Assembly (NCBI RefSeq): GCF_004006665.1
Contig: NZ_QOCL01000009.1
Coordinates: forward strand, 124,001 to 188,000
Direction of reading: 5' to 3'
Source: Halobacteriovorax sp. HLS
Lineage (GTDB): Bacteria > Bdellovibrionota > Bacteriovoracia > Bacteriovoracales > Bacteriovoracaceae
DNA length: 64,000 nucleotides
The position numbers and the translations under genes were made by a program. This document shows, piece after piece, positions 16,656-25,332 of this stretch (its first letter is position 1; every line of letters begins with the position of its first letter). The notes beneath the pieces were generated by a model. That model was not told the DNA's origin and searched no databases. It saw only the letters and a program-made list of their open reading frames with translations.

Positions 16656-17210
16656 TTACTTACACTTGTTAAATTTTGCATTTATTTGAATAGCAACGTC
16701 ATTCCATGTTTTTCCTTCATGCTTTGCAAAGCATGCTTTATTTAAAGCAGCTAGTTGCTTATTTAAAGAAAAGTCGAAAACATCTATGACACCCTTTGCT
16801 TCTAGTGAGTTCTTTTTCACAGAATAGCTTAGCGGTACATCAACACTCTTGCCATTAATATTAAAAGTCATAACGATTGACTTCTTTTTTAACTCTTTTG
16901 TCTTTCCTGTAATCTTACTTCCACCTGTCATTGTTGAGAAGAAGAATTTCGCTATTTTCTTATCTCTACCTAGGTCTTTTGTTGAAACTGAGTCCGTATC
17001 AATTGAGAAATGAGCAGATTTTAAAATACTATTAATTGATTTTTGTTTCTTGTCTGTTTTGAAAGTAACTTTCTTAAAAGTTCCACTAACTCCAACCTTT
17101 TTGGCCGTTTTGTAAGAGGTCCATTTTATAGAGACTGATTTGTTATCTAGTTGATAGCAGTTTGCTAAACTTGGAAAAGTAAAAAAAAGTAATAATAGTG
17201 ATAGTTTCAT
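16656..17210 (-). CDS. YceI-like secreted protein (divergent)
   Basis: 184 residues with a signal peptide ending near LANC. The body VKWTSYKTAKKVGVSGTF-type start, the FSIDTDSVST strand, the RDKKIAKFFF segment and the ITGKTKELKKKSIVMTFNINGK strands follow the YceI lipocalin-like barrel, which can bind a polyprenoid or other lipid. It is the most divergent of three YceI proteins in the window and has Cys at the C-terminus (KACFAKH, FNKCK). Nine bases separate it from yebC, so the two may share a transcript. Confidence 0.75.
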   Translation of the reverse strand: MKLSLLLLFFTFPSLANCYQLDNKSVSIKWTSYKTAKKVGVSGTFKKVTFKTDKKQKSINSILKSAHFSIDTDSVSTKDLGRDKKIAKFFFSTMTGGSKITGKTKELKKKSIVMTFNINGKSVDVPLSYSVKKNSLEAKGVIDVFDFSLNKQLAALNKACFAKHEGKTWNDVAIQINAKFNKCK

Positions 17211-17310
17211 TGGATTCCTTTTGGTGATAAAATTTAATGTATATTATATAAAAGGTTGAGGTCTTTGAAGACGTACTGCGTTTGTTGCAAAGAGCTAAAT
17301 TAGGATTACG

Positions 17311-17913
17311 ATGAAAGAGCTGATAATTATTTTGGAGTATATTGGAACATTTGCTTTTGCGTTCACTGGAGCGTCTGTTGCGGCAAAATCTGAGTATGAT
17401 TTCTTTGGTATGTTGTTCTTGGCATTTCTTACTGCTGTTGGTGGGGGAACCATTAGGGATATGCTTCTCGATGTTCCAGTTTTTTGGACTATTTCATCTG
17501 TGAGTCTATATATTATTTTGATTGCGACTCTGCTTACTTTATTTGCACGAAGTATATTTAATAAGATGCAGTCCACTATTTTACTCTTTGATACTATTGG
17601 ACTTGGTATTTTTGCTATACTAGGTGCTCAGAAGGCCTTAGCACTGAATACAAATATAGAGACCGCCATTATCATGGGGATAATTACAGGAGTTCTTGGT
17701 GGGATTCTTCGATCTGTCTTTAATAACGAAATTCCAATTATCTTTAAAAAAGAGGTCTATGCGACAACTGCAGCACTTTGTTCAGTTGCTTTTATTGGCC
17801 TTTCTTACTTGGAGATACCATACTATTTGAATATATCAGGGACATTGATATTTTGTATTATTTTTAGGTACTCAAGTATTCGCTTTAATATTCACTTACC
17901 CAAAGCAAAGTAG
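17311..17913 (+). CDS. Trimeric intracellular cation (TRIC) channel family protein (YicG-like)
   Basis: 200 residues with seven likely membrane helices in two inverted repeats. The first holds FAFTGASVAAKSEYDFFGM and TAVGGGTIRDMLL, the second GIITGVLGGILRSVFNNEIP; the paired GGG-T-R-D / GG-R-D-type motifs mark the UPF0126/TRIC family. Prokaryotic TRIC channels form potassium-permeable trimers. An alternative role as a small-metabolite transporter has been proposed for relatives. Its stop abuts the stop of a convergent small gene. Confidence 0.88.
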   Translation: MKELIIILEYIGTFAFAFTGASVAAKSEYDFFGMLFLAFLTAVGGGTIRDMLLDVPVFWTISSVSLYIILIATLLTLFARSIFNKMQSTILLFDTIGLGIFAILGAQKALALNTNIETAIIMGIITGVLGGILRSVFNNEIPIIFKKEVYATTAALCSVAFIGLSYLEIPYYLNISGTLIFCIIFRYSSIRFNIHLPKAK

Positions 17914-18135
17914 TTACAGCTTTATAATGGCCTCATTAACTAGGTTTTCACCAACTGGGCAACACGTATCTATCTTAAAGCGGCCATTGGCCCTATCGAA
18001 CTCTAGTGAGTTAAGTGCTTTTCCGTGCTCTGGGCATTCTACTTTTTGAAGTTCTTTCTTTGCTAGTTCAAACATCTCTTGAACCTTATCTATTACTGCT
18101 TCTTTAATATGTCCTTCATCGATTTCATTGCTCAT
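17914..18135 (-). CDS. Small cytosolic protein with Cys-His motif, unknown
   Basis: 73 residues. A Glu-rich helix (KEAVIDKVQEMFELAKKEL) leads into VECPEHGK and then IDTCCPVGENLVNEAI. The C-x2-HG and CC arrangement could bind a metal or carry a disulfide. No signal peptide. An AAGGAG ribosome-binding site precedes the ATG. I do not recognise a named family. Confidence 0.6.
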   Translation of the reverse strand: MSNEIDEGHIKEAVIDKVQEMFELAKKELQKVECPEHGKALNSLEFDRANGRFKIDTCCPVGENLVNEAIIKL

Positions 18136-18247
18136 ATATTCTCCTTGAGAAATATTCTACCTATAGAATGTTGCGATGTGCAAGGATAAGTTGCCCGCAT
18201 AGTTAATTATGGAAATTTCTTTTAAAATAATTAAATAAGGAGATTTT

Positions 18248-18583
18248 ATGAAAAAGTTTATAACAGCTCTTATGCTGATGATGAGTGTTACTAGTTTTGC
18301 TGTAAAAATGAACTGTGTCGTTGAGCATAACTCACAGGAAATATTTCAAGAATCATTTACTGTGCAAGCACAAAGTACGTTAGCCTTTTTCAAATTTGAT
18401 CAGTACACATTTATGATGACTGAAAAGAATAATGCTAAGTTTGAGCTAGAGGTTCTCGACCTCGCAACACCATCTAGAAGTTATGCGGTTTCTAAGCTTG
18501 AGAAATCAAATGATATTTTAGAATATGCCCTATGGAGTAGGGATATACTACTAGAGGTAAAGTGTAAGTTACTTAGTAAGTAA
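18248..18583 (+). CDS. Small secreted protein, unknown
   Basis: 111 residues with a clear signal peptide (MKKFITALMLMMSVTSFA) and an AAGGAGA ribosome-binding site. The mature part of about 93 residues reads as beta-strands and has two Cys, one near each end (MNCVVEH and VKCKLL), which could close a disulfide across the fold. It may be a small periplasmic beta-sandwich. No family recognised. Stands alone between two minus-strand genes. Confidence 0.7.
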   Translation: MKKFITALMLMMSVTSFAVKMNCVVEHNSQEIFQESFTVQAQSTLAFFKFDQYTFMMTEKNNAKFELEVLDLATPSRSYAVSKLEKSNDILEYALWSRDILLEVKCKLLSK

Positions 18584-18584
18584 C

Positions 18585-18881
18585 TTACTTTGCCTGAGGC
18601 TTCTTAGCTCTGTGACCGGGCTTAGCAATAATTTCTAAATAGAAAGCTTCGACTTGATCATTTAAAAGCTTGTCAATTGAAGGATTAATCTCTTGAGAAT
18701 GGATAATATTGGCATTTGATTCTTCAAGGCCGATTTTACAGTCAAAATCCCAGTAGTCTGCACCTTCAGGAAGGTCTTTCTTTCTCTCTCTTTTAATATA
18801 CTTTTTTACTTCGTATTTTATTGAGTCGGCCTGTCTTTCAGGTGTTTTGTTGTCTATTTTTAGTTTAAATATCTTTTTCAT
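18585..18881 (-). CDS. DUF6172-type small protein
   Basis: 98 residues. The pattern VKKYIKRERKKDLPEGADYWDFDCKIG, the SQEINPSIDKLL helix and the closing FYLEIIAKPGHRAKK fit a conserved family of about 100-residue proteins that I recall as DUF6172. Lys- and Arg-rich, no signal peptide. Function unknown. It converges with the secreted protein at 18248-18583, leaving one base between stops. Confidence 0.65.
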   Translation of the reverse strand: MKKIFKLKIDNKTPERQADSIKYEVKKYIKRERKKDLPEGADYWDFDCKIGLEESNANIIHSQEINPSIDKLLNDQVEAFYLEIIAKPGHRAKKPQAK

Positions 18882-18996
18882 AGCTACTTTTACAATATGT
18901 TTGAGTAAATAGATAGCTGTTTTTAAGTAGTTGTAATTATTATTAAAGTTGAATTCAGGTTTTCCGATAAATTAAATGAATTTAACAAGGAAGCTT

Positions 18997-19881
18997 ATGA
19001 AATACGTCTCTTATATTGTTTTGGCACTGCTGGTTAGCTGCTCAATATTTGTTAAAAATTCTCCTCTTAATTGGGAAGAGATCGCTTTATTAAACGGTCA
19101 TTCATATAATGAAGACAGCTTTAGTGAAAGAGCTACTCATCGAAATCCATCTCAAGTTCCAGAGGGAGAAACTGCTGAGGACAAGTGCGAAGATCAAACC
19201 CAAGAGGAACTAGATAATCTTGATGAATTTATTGTTAATTTTAACGGTAAGGTAATGGACCCAGAAGGTTATGACTTTAATCTTGAAGGGTTTCAGAATT
19301 ATTTAAACGATAGCGGTCTCACTAAATTCTTTAGTGCAAAAGAGATGATCACACCAAACCGTAAAGACGTTGCTAGCTCTTGTGGACATAAGTCTTTACT
19401 TCCTAGTAAGTGTCGATGGAAGTCGGCAGTTGCTCAAGGGCTACTTGGAGTTGAGCTTAGAAATCATATTAACAAAGGTCGTTCAGCTTCAAGAGGAATC
19501 AAAATCAGAAACTGGTGGCGTCCGTCATGTTACAATAAGAAAGTAGGTGGGGCCAAGAGTAGTGATCATATTCAAGCAAGAGGGTTTGATCTCGACTTTG
19601 CTACACCTAAGGATAGAGCAGTTGCACAAGATTACTTGTGCCAAATGTATAAAGATAAGTCTCCGATGAGTTTACAAGTTGGAATAGGCTGTCAAACCTT
19701 ACATATAGGAATAGGTTCACCAAAGCGATTAAGTAGATATCCCGAAGATGGAGCGAGATTTTGGAAATATGGCTCTTTAAACTCATGTTCTATTAAGAGA
19801 GTATCAACTGATAATTGCTGGAAGCAGGCAGAAACTGGAAAATTACATATATTTACTGAATATGGAAAAGGTATTCTTTAA
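18997..19881 (+). CDS. Lipoprotein with M15-type D,D-carboxypeptidase-like domain
   Basis: 294 residues from the ATG at 18997, which has AAGGAAG close upstream; the ATG at 18976 lacks a site. Lipobox LLVSC gives a membrane-anchored lipoprotein. The catalytic region holds KSSDHIQARGFDLDF (the SxHxxGxAxD-like motif supplying His and Asp zinc ligands) and QTLHIGIGS (the third, His, ligand). This is the M15 peptidase pattern of D-Ala-D-Ala carboxypeptidases and L,D-endopeptidases. It probably cuts peptidoglycan stem peptides. The next gene starts two bases after its stop. Confidence 0.78.
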   Translation: MKYVSYIVLALLVSCSIFVKNSPLNWEEIALLNGHSYNEDSFSERATHRNPSQVPEGETAEDKCEDQTQEELDNLDEFIVNFNGKVMDPEGYDFNLEGFQNYLNDSGLTKFFSAKEMITPNRKDVASSCGHKSLLPSKCRWKSAVAQGLLGVELRNHINKGRSASRGIKIRNWWRPSCYNKKVGGAKSSDHIQARGFDLDFATPKDRAVAQDYLCQMYKDKSPMSLQVGIGCQTLHIGIGSPKRLSRYPEDGARFWKYGSLNSCSIKRVSTDNCWKQAETGKLHIFTEYGKGIL

Positions 19882-19882
19882 A

Positions 19883-20353
19883 ATGAGACATTTGTTAGTT
19901 ATCTTGGCCTTGATTCCAAGCTTCACGTTAGCAGATACTCCTCAAGTCTATGAGCTAAAACCTTTTGAGACTGATCTATGTACAATGTTTTCTGAAGAAA
20001 CCAGAGATGGAAAGATTTCGTGGGAAGATTGCTGTATCAAGCATGATCTCGCGTATTGGGTCGGAGGAACTAAGGATGATATGAAAAGAGCGGATCTTGA
20101 AATTCGCTCGTGTGTTAAATCTAAGGGACTCTCAAAACTTTCCTATATGATGTATCTAGGAATAAAGATAGGTCATCTCTCTCCCATTAAAAATAAGTAT
20201 AAATGGGGCTGGGCCTACCCTAAGAAAGCAAAAACTTACTTTCCAATCTCACAGCAGCAAGAAGCAATCATAAAGAAACAATTAGAAACAGTTTCCACCA
20301 TTGATCAACAATTAATTAATGACTTCATAAAGTTTAGATTCCAATCTAACTAG
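19883..20353 (+). CDS. Secreted phospholipase A2-like protein
   Basis: 156 residues from the ATG at 19883, which gives a normal signal peptide (MRHLLVILALIPSFTLA). The motif DCCIKHDLAY (residues 49-58) is the PLA2 active-site helix: C50, C51, the catalytic pair H54-D55 and Y58. The preceding acidic DGKISWE stretch lies where the calcium loop would be. Prokaryotic PLA2 enzymes release a fatty acid from the sn-2 position of phospholipids. It is directly downstream of a wall peptidase gene, so the pair could act together on another cell's envelope or on self-remodelling. Enzymatic activity is inferred from the motif only. Confidence 0.7.
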   Translation: MRHLLVILALIPSFTLADTPQVYELKPFETDLCTMFSEETRDGKISWEDCCIKHDLAYWVGGTKDDMKRADLEIRSCVKSKGLSKLSYMMYLGIKIGHLSPIKNKYKWGWAYPKKAKTYFPISQQQEAIIKKQLETVSTIDQQLINDFIKFRFQSN

Positions 20354-20414
20354 CGCACAACTATTTACAGGCCCATTCGTTCTTTGCTACTATTTGTCAG
20401 AAATAGGAGTCAAA

Positions 20415-21410
20415 ATGAAAATCAAATATATAAGACTTTTAGTCTTACTCTTTCTTTGTGCCTGTGCTCTTCCTGAAAATAAAAAAGATCTTAATTCCAG
20501 TGAGCGAAAAATTGCCATTTGTAGTATTCAAGATAGAGTTCTCCCTCTTATTGGTGAAGTCGAAAAAATTGATATTGTCGGCCTAGGGAGTTTTGCAACT
20601 CGTGTAGATACAGGAGCGAAAACCACTTCTGTAAATGCTGCCGAGATAAAAGAACTAGTTAAAAATGGTGAAGACTATATTTCATTTAAAGTTATCGCTA
20701 ATAATGGTAAATCTAAAACTTTTGTAAAAAAAGTTGAAAAGATCAGTAAAATAAAAAGCGCAAATAATTCTCATAAAAGGTATTTTGTTACTCTAGACCT
20801 TTATGTAGAAGGTAAGAAAGTAAAAGCACTAGTAAACTTAAATGATAGATCAAGAATGGATTATAAACTTTTACTAGGAAGGAATATTCTTAGAGGAAGA
20901 TATAGTGTTGATTCGAGTACGAAGAATCTTATTGCCAAGAGAAAGAAATTCAAAGATGTACTTGATCAAAAAGAAAGTGATTGTAATTCCATTTTTAATC
21001 TAAAAGAGTTAGGGTCTTTAGAGAAAGTGACTCTTGATGAGTTGGTCACTTTAAAAGCTCGTATTGATACAGGTGCATCTAGAACTTCTATAAATGCCTA
21101 TGATTTGAAAGCGTTTAAAAAAGGTAAAGAAGAGTATATCTCATTTAAAATCTCAAATTCAAAGAATAAAGCGGTCTCTATCACTAAAAAGGTTGCAGCT
21201 AAGGTGCCAGTTACAAGTGCAACTTCACTTAAACCAGAAATGAGATACGTTGTTCCGTTTGAAGTCGCAATAGGAAATGATAAGCGAAATATAAATGTCT
21301 CTTTAGCGGATCGAAGAGGACTTAAGCACAAAATTTTAATTGGACGAGATTATATTAACAATGCTTATGAAGTAAATACTTCTAAAAGCTACATCTATAA
21401 GAGTAATTAA
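20415..21410 (+). CDS. Tandem RimB-like (ATP-dependent zinc protease, retropepsin-fold) lipoprotein
   Basis: 331 residues from the ATG at 20415, with AGGAG upstream. The N-terminus has a lipobox-like LFLCAC. Two homologous domains follow, each with a retropepsin-like active-site triad: RVDTGAKTTSVNA with D65, and RIDTGASRTSINA with D218. Each ends in a similar (L/I)(L)(L/I)GR(N/D) segment. The domain family (PF05618) is named ATP-dependent zinc protease, yet it has a retropepsin fold. Both Asp are kept, so one chain could form the two-Asp site a retropepsin makes by dimerising. It leads a three-gene operon with a 7TM protein and an ATP-grasp ligase. Confidence 0.85.
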   Translation: MKIKYIRLLVLLFLCACALPENKKDLNSSERKIAICSIQDRVLPLIGEVEKIDIVGLGSFATRVDTGAKTTSVNAAEIKELVKNGEDYISFKVIANNGKSKTFVKKVEKISKIKSANNSHKRYFVTLDLYVEGKKVKALVNLNDRSRMDYKLLLGRNILRGRYSVDSSTKNLIAKRKKFKDVLDQKESDCNSIFNLKELGSLEKVTLDELVTLKARIDTGASRTSINAYDLKAFKKGKEEYISFKISNSKNKAVSITKKVAAKVPVTSATSLKPEMRYVVPFEVAIGNDKRNINVSLADRRGLKHKILIGRDYINNAYEVNTSKSYIYKSN

Positions 21411-21412
21411 TT

Positions 21413-22936
21413 ATGAGCAGAACAAAAATAAAGTCTATTGGCCTTGTATTATTTTTAATTGGAATATTCTCAGTAATTTATAAAATTTACGTTTTAGATA
21501 TGCCACTTACTCCACAAGCGAACTATGATAAGTGGACTATTGAGTATTCAGTGGAGCTTACTAGGGATCGAGATAAAGTTGATGTACTAGTTCCTAAAAT
21601 TTTTACAAGGGATTATCAGCTTGTATCAAGCGATAAAGAAGTACTGAAAGAAGCCTATAGTGGAGACCTTAAAAAAGGCATCATCTTCAAGAAGAAGTAT
21701 GAGATATCTTTTAAGAAAAAGAACAAGGCGAGTGGAAAGCCTACGTCATTTGATACTTTCACTGAAGACGAAGAAGATAAAGAATCTATTACAAAAATTT
21801 ATAATATTTTAATTAAGGCCAATCCAGACAATCTTTCCTTTGCTAAGAACGTTGGACATTATATTCATGCAGAGATGGGGACTTCTAAAAAAGATGTCGG
21901 TAGCTTTGAAAAAGTTCTCTTGACTGAAACGGCCAGTTTAAAAGAGAAAGCTTTGCTTTATCACTTTTTAATGCTGAGAAAAGGTGTGAGTTCTAAGATT
22001 TTATTAGGAATCGATTTAAACTCTAAGGAACTAAGAAATGTAAATAGCTCTGTTGAGGCGTCGGTCTCTTTTGTGAACCAAGTCTATATCAATGACAAAT
22101 GGATTAGTATTGGCTTTGATCTAGAAGAAGGAATCTTTAACCCAAATCGTTTTATTATTGTTACTGATAATTTTGTAAAGTATAGATCTCTTTTTGAGCA
22201 CGACTCTATCAATGTCTCTTTCTTAGTTAAGCCTGGTACAGTTTCTGGCGTGAATGGAGTTTCTTATAATAAAGATCTAAAACAAAAGAGTGCTTTCTAC
22301 TCTTCTTTTAACCTCTATCAATTTCCGCTCGCTATGCAGAAATTTTATTTTTATATTTTAATTATACCTTTTGGGACATTGGTCTTGGCCGTATGTCGAA
22401 ATATGATTGGAATAAAAACTTTTGGTATCTTTATGCCTATACTATTAGGACTATTTCTTGCCTCTTCTTCTTTTTGGATGGGACTCTTTACTCTCTTTCT
22501 GGTAGTTCTCCTGGGACTTGTTGAGAGATATGTCTTGGATAAATTCTATCTATTAGCAGTTCCTCGTTTGTCCATTATTCTAACTTTAATTGTAGGTCTA
22601 TTTTTATTCATGGGTGTAATGAACTTTAATTTTGACCTATTTAATCCTCAGATGTTCTCCGGGGTTCCAATAGTCATTCTTGCTGTATTTGTAGAAACTC
22701 TAAGTGTACAGCTATTGGAGGAAGGTTTTAAGAAGTCTTTACCGCCAATATTAGGAACACTATTTATTGCAGTTCTAAGTTACTTTTTATACCAATTTCT
22801 CTTTGTAAAAATAGTACTTTTCACACATCCTGAATTACTTATTTCTGTGATTGGATTACTTATTCTAATTGGCTCTTATCATGGTTATAGAATCTCTGAG
22901 TTGATTAGATTTAAAAGCTTTATTGAGGATAAATAA
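21413..22936 (+). CDS. Inactive transglutaminase / 7TM fusion membrane protein
   Basis: 507 residues. An N-terminal anchor (SIGLVLFLIGIFSVIYKIYV) is followed by an extracytoplasmic region of about 270 residues with a transglutaminase-like part (LLYHFLMLRKGVSSKILLGI) that seems to lack the catalytic Cys. From about residue 310 there are seven hydrophobic helices, starting FYFYILIIPFGTLVLAV and containing IGIKTFGIFMPILLGLF. This layout matches the Transglut_i_TM plus 7TM_transglut pair described with RimK-type amidoligases. It starts two bases after the preceding stop and its stop overlaps the next start by one base (TAATG). Role: probable membrane scaffold or receptor of the peptide-tagging system. 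Confidence 0.85.
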   Translation: MSRTKIKSIGLVLFLIGIFSVIYKIYVLDMPLTPQANYDKWTIEYSVELTRDRDKVDVLVPKIFTRDYQLVSSDKEVLKEAYSGDLKKGIIFKKKYEISFKKKNKASGKPTSFDTFTEDEEDKESITKIYNILIKANPDNLSFAKNVGHYIHAEMGTSKKDVGSFEKVLLTETASLKEKALLYHFLMLRKGVSSKILLGIDLNSKELRNVNSSVEASVSFVNQVYINDKWISIGFDLEEGIFNPNRFIIVTDNFVKYRSLFEHDSINVSFLVKPGTVSGVNGVSYNKDLKQKSAFYSSFNLYQFPLAMQKFYFYILIIPFGTLVLAVCRNMIGIKTFGIFMPILLGLFLASSSFWMGLFTLFLVVLLGLVERYVLDKFYLLAVPRLSIILTLIVGLFLFMGVMNFNFDLFNPQMFSGVPIVILAVFVETLSVQLLEEGFKKSLPPILGTLFIAVLSYFLYQFLFVKIVLFTHPELLISVIGLLILIGSYHGYRISELIRFKSFIEDK

Positions 22937-23817
22937 TGTTTGGATATTTTAAAAAACTTCGAGCTGCCGGTGTACTTGGTATAAATGAAAGAGTAGGGCG
23001 CTACATTCTTCCTTTAAATGAAAGAAAGTTCTTTCCACTGGTGGACGATAAAGTTCTTACTGAAAAGAGAGCTAAAGAGTTGAATGTTCCAATGCCTAGA
23101 AATTACTTTGTAGTTTCAGAGAACTTTCATCTTAAAAGTCTTGAAAGTGAAATTCGCAAGCTAGACTCTTTCGTCATAAAACCATCGTGTGGAGCAATGG
23201 GAAATGGAATTATCCTAATCACTAAAATTGAGAAAACGGACAATTCTGTATTATGCTATAACCCAAGTGGAAAAAAGTTTACTTTAAGAGATATTTCCCA
23301 ACATATCTCAGGGATTCTATCAGGACTTTATTCATTATCTGGTAATTCTGATAAGGCCATGATTCAGGAATTAATTTTCTGTCACGACATCTTTGATAGA
23401 TTTTCATATAAAGGAATTCCAGATGTACGTGTCATAGTTCATAAAGGTGTTCCCGTGATGGCAATGACTCGATTACCAACTAAAGAAAGTGATGGTAAAG
23501 CAAACCTTCATCAAGGGGCCATAGGTTGTGGAATTGATCTTAAAACTGGAAGAGTTAATTACGGTGTTCATAAAGATGTACCTATCACTCATCATCCCGA
23601 CACAGGTGTAGATATTCAAGAGCTAGTAATTCCTTATTGGGATACAATCTTAGAGATGGCCGCAAACTGTTATAAAATGGCACACCTTGGCTATCTTGGA
23701 GCAGATATAATCTTAGATCAACAAAGAGGACCGATGCTTTTAGAAGTGAATGCAAGACCTGGACTTGCTATTCAAACAGCTAACAAGTGTGGACTACTAA
23801 ATGTTTTAGAAAAATAA
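22936..23817 (+). CDS. RimK-related ATP-grasp peptide ligase (alpha-L-glutamate ligase-like)
   Basis: 293 residues. The N-terminal FGYFKKLRAAGVLGINERVGRY, then FVIKPSCGAMGNGIILI (ATP-binding loop) and MLLEVNARPGLAIQTAN (metal-binding and catalytic end) match the rimK_rel_E_lig subgroup of ATP-grasp ligases. These add amino acids, usually glutamate, through amide bonds to a peptide or protein. Co-encoded with a retropepsin-fold protease and a 7TM protein in overlapping genes. The trio is a known but functionally unexplained gene neighbourhood. Substrate is unknown. Confidence 0.88.
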   Translation: MFGYFKKLRAAGVLGINERVGRYILPLNERKFFPLVDDKVLTEKRAKELNVPMPRNYFVVSENFHLKSLESEIRKLDSFVIKPSCGAMGNGIILITKIEKTDNSVLCYNPSGKKFTLRDISQHISGILSGLYSLSGNSDKAMIQELIFCHDIFDRFSYKGIPDVRVIVHKGVPVMAMTRLPTKESDGKANLHQGAIGCGIDLKTGRVNYGVHKDVPITHHPDTGVDIQELVIPYWDTILEMAANCYKMAHLGYLGADIILDQQRGPMLLEVNARPGLAIQTANKCGLLNVLEK

Positions 23818-23846
23818 TAAGTAAACTTTTATATACTTATTTCTTT
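23816..23846. terminator. AT-rich hairpin between converging genes
   Basis: AATAAGTA pairs with TACTTATT around an AT-rich loop, followed by TCTTTTG. The minus-strand LysR stop lies within it. The stem is nearly all A-T, so its strength is doubtful. Confidence 0.4.
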
Positions 23847-24695
23847 TGCGATTTCTATAAATTTTCTAACCTTTTGAGGTAAATTCTTTGTGGGTGAGTA
23901 AACAATGTGGACAGGAGATTTCTTTCCTTTCCACTTAGGTAAGATATGCGTGAGCATTCCACTTTCTAGGTAGCTTTTACAGTAATAATCTGGAAGGATA
24001 CTTATTCCTTGCCCGTCAAGAGCAAGCCTTAAGAGCATTGAAAAGCTATCGGATGTTATTACTGTTTTAAAACTATCAAGCATGAATTCTGAGTTTGCTA
24101 TAGTATGAATATCTCTAAAAGAAAGAAAACGATGACCTTCAAGCTCACTTAAGCTATTCGGACAACCATACTTTTTCAAATATTTATTACTAGCGACAAG
24201 TATAAGACCAACATCCGTAAGCTTATTTTGAATTAGATTTGAATCCTTTAAAGTACCAACCCTAAGAGCGAGGTCAATATTTTCTTTGGCAAGATCAAGG
24301 TATTGATTCGTTATTATACTTTGAATTTCTACCTTAGGATAAGCTTCAATATACTTTGAAATCATATCTGAGAGTATTGTCTGTGACATATCCTCTGGTG
24401 CCGTTATTCGTATTACGCCCTTTATCTCATTTGTTGCTTCACTTATATGTTGAATTTCTTGGTCCAGCCTAATGAGCAAAGGAGATATACTTATAAAAAA
24501 CTCTTCACCAGCACTAGTTAAACTTGTTTGCCTTGTGGTTCTACGGATGAGTTGAGTACCTAGCTCTAACTCGAGGGAAGCTATTGCACGACTCACTCGT
24601 GACTTTGGCATATTTAATGCCTTAGCGGCCTTAGTAAAGCTTCCTAATTCCGATACTTTACAAAATATTTTTAGTAGGTTTAAGTTTGTTGTCAT
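23829..24695 (-). CDS. LysR family transcriptional regulator
   Basis: 288 residues. N-terminal winged helix-turn-helix (LLKIFCKVSELGSFTKAAKALNMPKSRVSRAIASLE) and a periplasmic-binding-like effector domain typical of LysR (IRITAPEDMSQTILSD, LDLAKENIDLALRVGTL). It lies divergent from a YceI-pirin gene pair across 90 bases that include a TGCAAC direct repeat. LysR genes next to pirin genes are common, so control of the YceI-pirin pair is likely. Confidence 0.92.
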   Translation of the reverse strand: MTTNLNLLKIFCKVSELGSFTKAAKALNMPKSRVSRAIASLELELGTQLIRRTTRQTSLTSAGEEFFISISPLLIRLDQEIQHISEATNEIKGVIRITAPEDMSQTILSDMISKYIEAYPKVEIQSIITNQYLDLAKENIDLALRVGTLKDSNLIQNKLTDVGLILVASNKYLKKYGCPNSLSELEGHRFLSFRDIHTIANSEFMLDSFKTVITSDSFSMLLRLALDGQGISILPDYYCKSYLESGMLTHILPKWKGKKSPVHIVYSPTKNLPQKVRKFIEIAKEISI

Positions 24696-24698
24696 TTA

Positions 24699-24735
24699 TG
24701 CAACAGTATAAATTGATTGTGTCTCCTTTTGCAAC
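24699..24735. promoter_or_regulatory. TGCAAC direct repeat in LysR/YceI divergent promoter region
   Basis: TGCAAC occurs at 24699-24704 and 24730-24735, 31 bases apart, about three helical turns. TTGCAA at 24729 with CATAAT at 24750 looks like a promoter toward the YceI gene, although its 15-base spacer is short. The site may bind the LysR protein; evidence is weak. Confidence 0.35.
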
Positions 24736-24785
24736 TTTATTGTACGTATCATAATAGGCTTAATAAAAACCAAAAAGGAGAATTT

Positions 24786-25325
24786 ATGAGAGTAATTATT
24801 TTATGGACTACATTATTAATGGGATTATCCATCCAGGCCAACTCAGTTGATTTGAGTAAAAGTGACTTTACTTGGAAAGGCACAAAAATAACAGGTGAGC
24901 ACTTCGGGAAGATCTCCCTAAAAGAAGCAAAGATTGAGCGTAATAAAGATGGATCAATTCAGAGTGCTGACTTTGTGATGGATATGAACTCAATTAAAAT
25001 AACAGACTTAAGTGGAGAATGGGCCGATAAGTTTATCTCGCATATTAAGAGTTCCGATTTTTTTAATGTTGAGAAGTTTCCAGAAGCTTCATTGAAGATC
25101 CTATCTGTAAAAGGAGATACTGCGACTGCTAATATGACAATAAAAGGAAAGACAAATACTGTTAAATTTAAATTTCTAGAGAAAGGTAAGAATATTAAAG
25201 GTGTTTTAAATTTTGATAGAACAAAATTTGATATGATTTATGGGTCTGGAAATTTTTTCAAAAATCTTGGTGATAAAACAATACATGACGAAGTAAGTGT
25301 TCAGTTTAATGTAGTGACAAGGTAG
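24786..25325 (+). CDS. YceI family secreted protein next to pirin
   Basis: 179 residues from the ATG at 24786, which has AAAGGAG upstream and yields the signal peptide MRVIILWTTLLMGLSIQA; the frame's upstream extension has neither. Typical YceI strands include FTWKGTKITGEHFGKI, ADFVMDMNSIKITDLSG, FPEASLKILSV and MTIKGKTNTVKF. YceI proteins are periplasmic lipocalin-like barrels that can bind polyisoprenoids or other lipids. Seven bases separate it from pirin. Induction by the divergent LysR regulator is probable. Confidence 0.88.
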   Translation: MRVIILWTTLLMGLSIQANSVDLSKSDFTWKGTKITGEHFGKISLKEAKIERNKDGSIQSADFVMDMNSIKITDLSGEWADKFISHIKSSDFFNVEKFPEASLKILSVKGDTATANMTIKGKTNTVKFKFLEKGKNIKGVLNFDRTKFDMIYGSGNFFKNLGDKTIHDEVSVQFNVVTR

Positions 25326-25332
25326 GTAAACG

